Shown piece by piece: positions 1-5,175 of a stretch of DNA of 5,175 bases. A program made the position numbers and the translations under genes. The notes under the pieces were generated by a model, which had not been told where the DNA came from, did not search any database, and saw nothing but the letters and a program-made list of their open reading frames with translations. The stretch is from the NCBI GenBank assembly GCA_002403175.1, contig DHHG01000297.1, positions 1 to 5,175 on the forward strand, given 5' to 3'. Positions within the stretch are counted from its first letter, which is position 1; each line of letters opens with the position of its first letter. The DNA is from Syntrophaceae bacterium UBA4778 (lineage in GTDB: Bacteria > Desulfobacterota > Syntrophia > Syntrophales > UBA4778).

Positions 1-911
1 TCTTCTGTCGGCGCCTTTTTGTATAGTTCCCGGTATTTCCTAGCGAATGCGGCAGCCCCGGGTGTTTTCAGGAAAGATATCGGCCCCGTCGTCTCTCCCA
101 AGGCAAGCAATGTACCGGGATTTTGCTTCAAAAAATCCAGTCTGGACTGTTCTGTAAGAAAGAATCCTCCCTTATACCCCAGATGGCGTGCCTGTTTGAT
201 GAATAGCTCCGTTTCGGCAAGAGGGCCGCCGATCAGCATGACTTGCGGTCCGGTTGCTAGGACCTCTTTTAAAGTGCTTGTATAATCTGTTTTGCCTGCA
301 TAATCGATCTCGGCATCGGATACAATCTGTCCCCCTATTGTATCCCACATAACCCTGAATTGATCCCGCCATTCATCCCTGGAGACCCCGGTGGAAACCA
401 CCAGCGCGGCTTTACGCCAGATTTTTTCCAGGGCGATATCACGGTATACCTTCATATAAGCAGCTATCGGGGGAGTCTGGACGATCAGCAATTTGTTGCC
501 GGACGAAAATGCCTTGAGAGAAAGGGTATAGCCAATGGCAAGAAATGCATTATCCGGTTCCTCGTTGATTTTGAGAATGTTTTCCATAGAGCGGAAAACA
601 GGATTGAAGACGGCAATTGCCTTATCGTTCCGAAAGCGCCTGGCATTTGCCTGAGCCTGTGCCGGATCGGCAAGGTCATCCAGCACACCGAGCCGAAAAA
701 AATATTTCTCTCCTTGGATGTTCAATCCCCCTGCGGAATTAATCTCTTTGATTGCCATGTCGACACCATTCCGACAATCAGAACCATATTCAAATGCCGG
801 ACCGGTCAGGGGTCCGGAGAACCCGATTACAATTTCGCTAGCCGGGCAATTGCTCCGCAAAAAGATCAGAAACAATGAAATGAACAAATACAGGATTTTC
901 TGAATTTTCAT
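1..911 (-). CDS. Periplasmic ABC-transporter substrate-binding protein, LivK/amide-type (partial, C-terminus off the edge)
   Basis: This is a solute-binding protein of the type 1 periplasmic fold (Peripla_BP_6/LivK-like family), which captures a small ligand, often a branched-chain amino acid, amide or organic acid, and delivers it to an ABC permease. The frame stays open for 303 codons from the ATG at 909-911 to the left edge, so the C-terminus is missing; family members are usually about 370-400 residues. Residues 1-25 form a signal peptide: a Lys-containing N-region, a hydrophobic core (ILYLFISLFLIFL) and a likely cleavage near CPAS. The mature N-terminus reads EIVIGFSGPLTGPAFEYG, followed by NGVDMAIKEINSAGG (residues 48-62), the family's characteristic opening. 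A second-lobe segment, TDYTSTLKEV then PQVMLIGG (about 208-229), is also typical. Cys22 is not in a good lipobox because Arg precedes it at -3. AAGGGG (918-923) lies 6 nt before the start. No permease or ATPase gene is visible, so the ligand cannot be assigned. Confidence 0.9.
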   Translation of the reverse strand, partial: MKIQKILYLFISLFLIFLRSNCPASEIVIGFSGPLTGPAFEYGSDCRNGVDMAIKEINSAGGLNIQGEKYFFRLGVLDDLADPAQAQANARRFRNDKAIAVFNPVFRSMENILKINEEPDNAFLAIGYTLSLKAFSSGNKLLIVQTPPIAAYMKVYRDIALEKIWRKAALVVSTGVSRDEWRDQFRVMWDTIGGQIVSDAEIDYAGKTDYTSTLKEVLATGPQVMLIGGPLAETELFIKQARHLGYKGGFFLTEQSRLDFLKQNPGTLLALGETTGPISFLKTPGAAAFARKYRELYKKAPTE

Positions 912-917
912 TCTCTT

Positions 918-923
918 CCCCTT
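918..923 (-). promoter_or_regulatory. Ribosome binding site of the binding-protein gene
   Basis: On the minus strand this reads AAGGGG, 6 nt upstream of the ATG at 909-911. It supports that ATG, which also sits directly before a good signal peptide, as the true start. Confidence 0.6.
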
Positions 924-996
924 ATTACTTTGAGTTTGCCGCAACGCCTCTCATTCAGGACGCAAACCTTTTCTGTTTGAAGCTGTCCAGTTTTTT

Positions 997-1002
997 TATA
1001 AT
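997..1002 (+). promoter_or_regulatory. Candidate -10 box (TATAAT) for the 1080 gene
   Basis: A perfect TATAAT lies 77 nt before the ATG at 1080. No good -35 is present at 16-18 nt: the 17-nt position reads TGTTTG (974-979), and the better TTGAAG (977-982) is only 14 nt away. The predicted leader would be about 70 nt. The box sits in the 168-nt divergent spacer shared with the binding-protein gene; I saw no equally clear promoter for the minus strand there. Confidence 0.4.
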
Positions 1003-1079
1003 GATAAGATTGAAAGCGCAACCGAATACTTGGAGCAATCCTCTCTTCAGTTTTTTCAAAAAAAACCGATAAAGATCCC

Positions 1080-2108
1080 ATGAACATCAATAAATCCTCT
1101 ATTAATATGTCTTCAGAACATCGGTTGCAAAATGTGCTACAGACCGAAGAAAATCTTCAAGCCTGGGTCGATCCCCCTGTATCCAGTTCAACCGGGGATA
1201 CCGTTACACTCTCGAGCCAGGATCAGTGGCCCAAGGAGACGGACAAAACAGAATCAGTGCAGCAGGATGAAGATATCCTGGCATCCGATCCAAAGTATCT
1301 TATTCTCAAAGGATTGATCGAGGCCATAACAGGAAAAGAAATTCGTCTGGCCAGTATGCACGAAATCACAAATGAAAGTTCTGCGGTTCCCTCCCGAGAG
1401 GCAGATTCGAATTCTTCAGGTAGCGAAGCGCCAAGAGCAGGATGGGGCGTTCGGTATGAATATCGTGAAACCCGAACAGAATCCGAGAGCACCTCTTTTT
1501 CCGCTCAAGGTATTGTAGAAACGTCAGATGGCCGGAAAATCGCTTTCAATCTCAATCTCACGATGGACCGTACGTTTACTGAACAGACAGGGATAACGTT
1601 ACGTGCCGGCGACGCTGCCCGTATCGATCCTCTTGTTATCAACTTCAACGGCAAGGGAGCCCAACTAACAGATCAGACGTTCCGTTTCGATTTGAATATG
1701 GATAATTCGGACGAACAGATCCCCTTTGTCGCGCAGGGGAGCGGCTTTCTTGTTTTTGACCGAAACGCAGACGGAATAGTCAATAACGGCAGCGAACTGT
1801 TCGGCCCGTCGACTGGAAACGGCTTCTCGGAACTGGCCAAACTTGATTCGGACGGAAACGGCTGGATCGACGAAAATGATTCCGATTACGGCAATCTGCA
1901 GGTCTGGACTCAGGACGCTTCCGGCAATACGGAAATCAAAAGCCTGAATCAGATCGGTATCGGCGCCTTGAGCCTCTCTTATATATCTTCTCCTTTCGAT
2001 CTAAAAGACCAGAGCAATGCCACTAAAGGCCAAATCATCCGAACGGGAATTTATCTCTCGGATGATGAACAGGCCGGAACCATTCAGCAACTGGATCTTA
2101 TGGCCTAG
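1080..2108 (+). CDS. Conserved hypothetical protein with two EF-hand/dockerin-like calcium-binding loops
   Basis: A 342-residue acidic protein with no signal peptide and no membrane segment. Residues 1-70 are rich in Ser, Thr, Gln, Asp and Glu and are probably disordered. Residues about 122-165 alternate in a beta-strand-like pattern (YEYRETRTESES, then GIVETSDGRKIAFNLNL). Residues about 182-342 form the conserved part, beginning DPLVINFNGKGAQLTDQ. It contains two calcium-type loops: DRNADGIVNNGSE (227-239; Asp1, Asn3, Asp5, Gly6) and DSDGNGWIDEND (256-267; a canonical 12-residue pattern with Asp1, Asp3, Asn5, Gly6, Ile8, Asp12). I recognise this arrangement from uncharacterised proteins of proteobacteria, but no function is established that I can name. 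Calcium binding is inferred from the loops. ATG 1080 is the first possible start: no ATG, GTG or TTG occurs in frame between it and the stop at 1011-1013. It lacks a clear Shine-Dalgarno sequence. The gene diverges from the binding-protein gene and appears monocistronic. Confidence 0.85.
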   Translation: MNINKSSINMSSEHRLQNVLQTEENLQAWVDPPVSSSTGDTVTLSSQDQWPKETDKTESVQQDEDILASDPKYLILKGLIEAITGKEIRLASMHEITNESSAVPSREADSNSSGSEAPRAGWGVRYEYRETRTESESTSFSAQGIVETSDGRKIAFNLNLTMDRTFTEQTGITLRAGDAARIDPLVINFNGKGAQLTDQTFRFDLNMDNSDEQIPFVAQGSGFLVFDRNADGIVNNGSELFGPSTGNGFSELAKLDSDGNGWIDENDSDYGNLQVWTQDASGNTEIKSLNQIGIGALSLSYISSPFDLKDQSNATKGQIIRTGIYLSDDEQAGTIQQLDLMA

Positions 2109-2254
2109 CAGGAGATTTCAAAACCAGTCTACCTGATTTCACTCACCTTTCCCTCTCGGCAATGGAACCGGAATCCCTGTTCCAATTCATCAGACACTTT
2201 TATTCTATAAGCAATTCCATTTAAGATTTTTCGAAGCGATAAATAAGCCTCCCC

Positions 2255-2306
2255 TTGATAGTCTATTTACATGGAGCTGCTATAAATAATCATGTTCCCT
2301 TATAAT
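2255..2306 (+). promoter_or_regulatory. Candidate promoter region for the 2345 gene (two possible -10 boxes)
   Basis: TATAAT at 2301-2306 is a perfect -10 with no good -35 at the right distance; it would give a leader of about 30 nt. Upstream, TTGATA (2255-2260) resembles a -35 and is followed 20 nt later by TATAAA (2281-2286) preceded by TGC, an extended -10 arrangement (TGnTATAAA). The 20-nt spacing is longer than usual, but extended -10 promoters tolerate a poor -35. Which box is used cannot be decided from sequence. Confidence 0.4.
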
Positions 2307-2330
2307 GTCACAGAAATTTGAAAATCCAAA

Positions 2331-2336
2331 AGGAGG
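2331..2336 (+). promoter_or_regulatory. Strong ribosome binding site that fixes the start at 2345
   Basis: AGGAGG lies 8 nt before the ATG at 2345. The upstream in-frame TTG at 2318 would place this sequence inside the coding region, so ATG 2345 is the start. Confidence 0.85.
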
Positions 2337-2344
2337 ATAAGGAT

Positions 2345-2782
2345 ATGGGATTATGCTCGGCTGAAAAAACATTGAAGATGGGAATGGGGGTATTGGATAC
2401 TTTCAAAGGTAATGTTTTAGCCTCAACCCTGACCGGCGTGGGGATTGGCTGGCTCCTTGCCACAGGAATGAATGGAGGGAATAAGGTCGAAGCGCTGAAG
2501 GAGAAGATCACGGACATACTTGAAGGCAAGGACATCACAGCAAAGAAAAAGATGGTGGACGTCATTTCAGAAGAAGTCAAGGAACATGCCCGCGATTTCG
2601 GGGATCAGGTCGCAAATTGGGCTCGGGAATTCGGAACTTCAGCTCAGGAGCAATTTAAACGCGCCAGTGAAGGTGTCAAGGAAATGGCTTCCGAGCGACC
2701 GGTCGCACTAGCAGCCGCATCTGCTGCAATCGCCGCTGCTGTTGGGTTCGGACTCTGGCAGATTCTGCGGGAAAAAGATTGA
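2345..2782 (+). CDS. Small membrane-associated helical protein with two Gly/Ala-rich hydrophobic segments
   Basis: A 145-residue protein of unknown function. Residues about 22-42 (NVLASTLTGVGIGWLLATG) are hydrophobic with spaced glycines (GVGIG). Residues about 46-118 form a charged, probably helical stretch rich in Lys, Glu and Asp. Residues 119-141, starting PVALAAASAAIAAAVGFG, are an alanine-rich hydrophobic segment, followed by a short charged tail (LREKD). This pattern resembles the small stress-associated, membrane-anchored proteins of the DUF3618 and DUF883 (ElaB/YqjD-like) types. That is a similarity of architecture, not a secure family assignment, and I see no N-terminal DUF3618 motif. 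There is no export signal, and one or both hydrophobic stretches may insert in the inner membrane. AGGAGG at 2331-2336 sets the start; a frame opening at TTG 2318 would add nine spurious residues. The gene is convergent with ubiE/menG, 60 nt away, and probably has its own promoter. Confidence 0.8.
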   Translation: MGLCSAEKTLKMGMGVLDTFKGNVLASTLTGVGIGWLLATGMNGGNKVEALKEKITDILEGKDITAKKKMVDVISEEVKEHARDFGDQVANWAREFGTSAQEQFKRASEGVKEMASERPVALAAASAAIAAAVGFGLWQILREKD

Positions 2783-2787
2783 GAGTT

Positions 2788-2836
2788 CCGTCTGGACTTA
2801 TCATCCTCTAACAAGTGCAAGCAAGGTTGCAGACGG
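2788..2836. repeat. Inverted repeat in the convergent gap before ubiE/menG
   Basis: CCGTCTG (2788-2794) and CAGACGG (2830-2836) are perfect 7-bp complements with a 35-nt interval. A nested alternative hairpin, TGCAA (2816-2820) with TTGCA (2827-2831) and a 6-nt loop, competes with the right arm. Neither has a flanking T-run on either strand. It sits between converging genes, where a shared terminator would be expected, but it does not look like a classic intrinsic one. Confidence 0.3.
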
Positions 2837-2842
2837 TCAGGC

Positions 2843-3601
2843 CTATTCCGGCTTATATCCGATATGGAGATAAGTTACTCCAAGCGATAATCGGGATTGT
2901 TCTATACTCTTGAATCCGACGTTTCGCATCATCTCCGCGAATTCCGAAGGAGGTGGGAATAAACTGATTGAATCGGCAAGGTAAGCGTAAGCTTGTGCAT
3001 TATTGGAAAACGGACGGACCACTATTGGTAAAACCGATTTCAAAAGCAGCTCGTAGACAGGTCTGAGGAGTGAGCCCTTTTCCGGCAAACTCATTTCCAG
3101 AACCATGATCTGACCACCCGGGTGAATGACCCGTTTCATCTCCCGAAGTGCCCCGATACGATCCGGGATATTTCTGATCCCGAACGCAATGGCAACCACG
3201 TCGAAGCTGTCGTCGGGAAACGGGAGCTGCAGGGCATCCCCCTGCATCAGGGTGATTTGTTCCGTGAGATGTTTTTTTTCAATTTTTACCTGACCCGCAT
3301 TGAGCATCTCCTGAGCCAGATCCAGACCGACAATCCGGATATCAGGAAATCTCAGAGCCACCTCAATTGCCAGATCTGCCGTTCCGGTTGCCACATCCAG
3401 AAATCGGCGGGTATTGAAGAAGTTCATTCTGCGGACAGCCGTTCTGCGCCAGACGATATCTCTGCGCAGGCTCAAAAGATGATTTAAAAAATCATATTCT
3501 TTGGTAATGGAAGAAAAAATATCCTTGACGATCCCGGCATGCTGATCTGGTTCCAATGTTGAGAGGGACGGATAATCCCGCTTTATATCTTGTTTGCTCA
3601 T
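2843..3601 (-). CDS. ubiE: Demethylmenaquinone/ubiquinone C-methyltransferase UbiE/MenG
   Basis: A SAM-dependent methyltransferase of the UbiE/COQ5/MenG family, which methylates the quinone ring late in menaquinone or ubiquinone synthesis. At 252 residues it is normal length. Visible motifs in order: YDFLNHLLSLRRDIVW (36-51, family signature 1); LDVATGTAD (68-76, SAM motif I); GLD with Asp94, the likely SAM-ribose acidic residue; GDALQLPFPDDSFD (121-134); FGIRNIPD (140-147); and RVIHPGGQIMVLEMS (157-171, family signature 2). The C-terminus SNNAQAYAYLADSISLFP (199-216) and LHIGYK (245-250) is also typical. If the host is an anaerobic deltaproteobacterium the product would be menaquinone and menG the better name; that is inference. 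The start at 3601 is preceded by AAGGAG only 2 nt away, unusually close, but no better in-frame start follows. It is the third of three co-directional genes, 61 nt after the rpe-like gene. Confidence 0.93.
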   Translation of the reverse strand: MSKQDIKRDYPSLSTLEPDQHAGIVKDIFSSITKEYDFLNHLLSLRRDIVWRRTAVRRMNFFNTRRFLDVATGTADLAIEVALRFPDIRIVGLDLAQEMLNAGQVKIEKKHLTEQITLMQGDALQLPFPDDSFDVVAIAFGIRNIPDRIGALREMKRVIHPGGQIMVLEMSLPEKGSLLRPVYELLLKSVLPIVVRPFSNNAQAYAYLADSISLFPPPSEFAEMMRNVGFKSIEQSRLSLGVTYLHIGYKPE

Positions 3602-3603
3602 AA

Positions 3604-3609
3604 CTCCTT
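3604..3609 (-). promoter_or_regulatory. Ribosome binding site of ubiE/menG with unusually short spacing
   Basis: On the minus strand this reads AAGGAG, with only TT between it and the ATG at 3599-3601. The usual gap is about 5-9 nt. The site may lower translation, or an internal start could be used, although Leu16 (TTG) has no Shine-Dalgarno sequence before it. Confidence 0.5.
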
Positions 3610-3662
3610 AATCATGGTTTCATTATCAGGTATTCAGTCGTAATCGATTTTAAGCCAAAAAT

Positions 3663-4319
3663 CTAACGGGCGCTCTTTCTTTCTATTTCATCTACTTTTT
3701 TTACAAATTGCCTGAAATTTTCCCGGGGATCTCCTTTCATGAATATGCGGCTTCCGACACAGACATAATCGACCCCGAGCTTCAGGAACTCGTTCAGATT
3801 ATCCAGCGATACCCCTCCATCCACTGCGATGGACTTGCCCGGAAACAGTGTCCTGGTTCTGTCTATTTTCTTCAGGACTTCCGGTTTGAAAATACTCCCG
3901 TAACGACCCGGATCAACCGTGAGGAACAGAATGGTGTCGACATACTCGGCAGTTTTCTGGAATTTTTCCAGTTCAGTTTCCGGTTTTATCGCCAGGCCGG
4001 CTTTCAATGATTTCTGCCTGAGAGCGTGAATGAAATCGATGTGATCGGTTATCTTGGATTCAAAATGGAAGATGACCTGCTTAAGATTCGGGAGATCCGA
4101 AAATTCAAGAAAGGACCAGGGATTATTCAGCATCAAATGGACTTCAAAAGGAACTTTGCAACCCGCATCCTTCAGATCTTCAACCGGGAAACTCTTTGAG
4201 GGCACAAAGATGCCGTCCATCAGATCAATCTGAATGTAGTCGGAGAAAGTTTCTGCCTGCCTTAATCGGGCCAGAAAAATCTCTTGTTTTTCCGCCAGCA
4301 AGGCCGGAACTATTTTCAT
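3663..4319 (-). CDS. rpe: Ribulose-phosphate 3-epimerase family protein, active site divergent
   Basis: A TIM-barrel protein of the ribulose-phosphate 3-epimerase family, which interconverts ribulose 5-phosphate and xylulose 5-phosphate in the pentose phosphate pathway. It has 218 residues, normal for the family. Motifs in order: VPALLAEK (4-11); IQIDLMDGIFVP (29-40); FEVHLML (58-64); GLAIKP (108-113); LTVDPGRYGS (133-142); AVDGGV (165-170); VGSRIF (188-193, phosphate site). Of the known metal ligands, equivalents of Asp (Asp32), the second His (His61) and the last Asp (Asp167) are present, but the first His is Gln30. The conserved Ser of PSIL is Ala6, and the usual VEPGFGGQ loop is changed. 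It may be a divergent epimerase, one with another substrate, or inactive. The start is ATG 4317-4319, 16 nt after the pgl stop, with weak GGGA 7 nt upstream. A longer frame from 4385 would add 22 residues unlike the family and overlap pgl. Position next to pgl supports a pentose phosphate role. Confidence 0.8.
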   Translation of the reverse strand: MKIVPALLAEKQEIFLARLRQAETFSDYIQIDLMDGIFVPSKSFPVEDLKDAGCKVPFEVHLMLNNPWSFLEFSDLPNLKQVIFHFESKITDHIDFIHALRQKSLKAGLAIKPETELEKFQKTAEYVDTILFLTVDPGRYGSIFKPEVLKKIDRTRTLFPGKSIAVDGGVSLDNLNEFLKLGVDYVCVGSRIFMKGDPRENFRQFVKKVDEIERKSAR

Positions 4320-4335
4320 ATCATGATCCCAGGTC

Positions 4336-5073
4336 TTAATATGACACCTCCGAACCCGCAGCAGCATCCGCCAGGAAATAAACATTGCCTTCGTCAGGCT
4401 TGACCAACGCGGCAGGTGTTTTTGGAAGGAATTGGTTTTCGCTCTTTACGATCTCGTTCAGTATGGATGCTTTTTTTGCTCCTGTCAAAAGGAATATGAT
4501 GTTTTTCGCCCTGTTGAGGACCGGCAGCGTCAGGGTTATTCGATCATGGCCACGCTGGTCCATCATAACGGCCAACGCGATCTTTTGCTGCTCGGCCAAT
4601 ACAGGATGATCGGGGAATAGAGAGGCTGTGTGACCATCTTCCCCGATTCCGAGGAGAATCAGATCGAACCTTGGGAACCTATGTTCCGGGAGATGAAAGA
4701 AATGCCGGATATCCAATTCATAAAGATCGGCGGCACGCTGAGGAGAAACCTCTCCGGTGACGATGCAATGGATATTGTCGGATGGTATCCCGACATGATT
4801 AATCAGATTGCTCTTTATCATCCGGAAATTGCTATCCGGATGATCGGGCGGGACAAACCGCTCATCCACGAGGAAAAGATGCGTCCTGTCCCAGGGAAAC
4901 ATGGAATCCGATTCGGCCAATTTTCGATAAAACGGAATCGGAGTTTCGCCACCGGAGAGGGCAACAGAAAAAAAGGATTGCTTTCCCAAAACATCATGGG
5001 AGATCTCAATCCATTTCTCTGTAAAATGAAGGGCCGCTTCTTCAATATTTTGGAATACCCGGAGCATCTGCAT
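4336..5073 (-). CDS. pgl: 6-phosphogluconolactonase (DevB type)
   Basis: Cytosolic 6-phosphogluconolactonase hydrolyses 6-phosphoglucono-1,5-lactone to 6-phosphogluconate, the second step of the oxidative pentose phosphate pathway (also feeding Entner-Doudoroff). It has the NagB/RpiA/DevB fold and, at 245 residues, the family's normal length. Hallmarks: SGGETP (40-45, phosphate-binding loop); LVDERFVPPDHPDSN (68-82); LLGIGEDGHTASLFP (140-154, the diagnostic catalytic motif with its His); RITLTLPVLNRAK (178-190); and LLTGAKK (195-201). These separate it from glucosamine-6-phosphate deaminase. The start at 5073 has AAGGCGG 8 nt upstream (5082-5088); a second Met at codon 3 is less well placed. 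It is the first visible gene of the minus-strand cluster and is followed after 16 nt by the rpe-like gene. Glucose-6-phosphate dehydrogenase (zwf), its usual partner, is not in the window and could lie beyond the right edge. Confidence 0.95.
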   Translation of the reverse strand: MQMLRVFQNIEEAALHFTEKWIEISHDVLGKQSFFSVALSGGETPIPFYRKLAESDSMFPWDRTHLFLVDERFVPPDHPDSNFRMIKSNLINHVGIPSDNIHCIVTGEVSPQRAADLYELDIRHFFHLPEHRFPRFDLILLGIGEDGHTASLFPDHPVLAEQQKIALAVMMDQRGHDRITLTLPVLNRAKNIIFLLTGAKKASILNEIVKSENQFLPKTPAALVKPDEGNVYFLADAAAGSEVSY

Positions 5074-5175
5074 ATTTCTAACCGCCTTGTCGATTCAAAA
5101 TAGATTACACCAATTTTGTGAATAAGAAAACATGACACAAAACTGAAAGCCCCCCTGTTGCCTCATAAATAAATG
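5074..5175. other. Region upstream of pgl to the right edge
   Basis: These 102 nt hold a plausible pgl ribosome binding site (AAGGCGG on the minus strand, 5082-5088) and AT-rich sequence that may contain a promoter; none stands out. No reading frame here resembles a known protein, so I cannot tell whether pgl starts a transcription unit or continues one from beyond the edge. Confidence 0.5.

Larger units (their letters stand above)
2109..2344. other. Intergenic spacer between the two plus-strand genes
   Basis: These 236 nt are AT-rich and hold no supported gene. The left half contains a weak inverted repeat, TGGAAC (2163-2168) with GTTCCA (2179-2184), a 6-bp stem with a 10-nt loop. It has no T-run directly after it, so it is at best a poor terminator for the gene ending at 2108. 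The right half carries the candidate promoters and leader of the gene at 2345. Confidence 0.6.

Noticed and set aside
843..851. Cys22 of the binding protein as a lipoprotein attachment site
   Set aside because: The preceding residues Arg-Ser-Asn do not fit a lipobox, and a normal signal peptidase I site follows a few residues later.
360..878. A 172-codon open frame on the plus strand
   Set aside because: It lies opposite the clearly recognisable binding-protein gene, has no recognisable motifs, and is explained as a shadow frame.
908..1090. A 60-codon minus-strand frame in the divergent spacer
   Set aside because: It overlaps the starts of both flanking genes, contains the rightward TATAAT box, and encodes nothing recognisable.
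2162..2224. A 20-codon open frame starting MEPESLF in the spacer
   Set aside because: There is no ribosome binding site and it overlaps the weak inverted repeat; a frame this short is expected by chance.
3370..3400. GTAD instead of GTGD in the SAM-binding motif of UbiE/MenG
   Set aside because: GTAD also occurs in known menaquinone methyltransferases such as the Bacillus MenG, so it is not an active-site defect.
4320..4385. An extended N-terminus for the rpe-like gene starting at 4385
   Set aside because: The extra 22 residues are basic and unlike any Rpe N-terminus, and they would overlap pgl by 50 nt. The ATG at 4319 gives the normal family length.
4630..5103. A 157-codon open frame on the plus strand
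   Set aside because: It is antisense to pgl, whose motifs are unmistakable, and its translation resembles no family.
1..5175. CRISPR arrays, tRNA genes, insertion sequences, defence or toxin-antitoxin genes
   Set aside because: No evenly spaced direct repeats, tRNA-like folds, transposase motifs or paired small toxin/antitoxin genes were seen on either strand.

Overview
The window reads as ordinary chromosomal sequence from a Gram-negative bacterium. The gene families (LivK-type binding protein, UbiE/MenG methyltransferase, a conserved protein with two calcium-type loops) and the moderate base composition would fit a deltaproteobacterium (Desulfobacterota), but that placement is inference. 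I saw no rRNA, tRNA, CRISPR array, insertion sequence or phage gene.

Layout. (1) Positions 1-911, minus strand: most of a periplasmic ABC-transporter substrate-binding protein of the branched-chain amino acid/amide type. It runs off the left edge and lacks its C-terminus. (2) Positions 912-1079: a divergent intergenic region with a perfect TATAAT box for the rightward gene. (3) Positions 1080-2108, plus strand: an uncharacterised acidic protein with two calcium-type loops in its C-terminal half. (4) Positions 2109-2344: a spacer with two candidate -10 boxes. (5) Positions 2345-2782, plus strand: a 145-residue protein with two glycine/alanine-rich hydrophobic stretches around a charged helix. 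Its start is set by a strong AGGAGG ribosome binding site. (6) Positions 2843-5073, minus strand: three co-directional genes transcribed in the order pgl (6-phosphogluconolactonase), rpe-like (ribulose-phosphate 3-epimerase family), ubiE/menG (quinone C-methyltransferase).

How the genes relate. Pgl hydrolyses the lactone made by glucose-6-phosphate dehydrogenase, and Rpe acts two steps later on ribulose 5-phosphate, so their adjacency (16 nt between stop and start) suggests a pentose phosphate transcription unit. The ubiE/menG gene follows after 61 nt and may be co-transcribed; it serves respiratory quinone synthesis. The two plus-strand genes and the binding protein have no obvious functional link to this operon.

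The most notable point is the Rpe-like protein. It keeps the fold motifs but has Gln where the family has a metal-binding His, Ala where it has a conserved Ser, and an altered VEPGFGGQ loop. I found no convincing novel multi-gene system.
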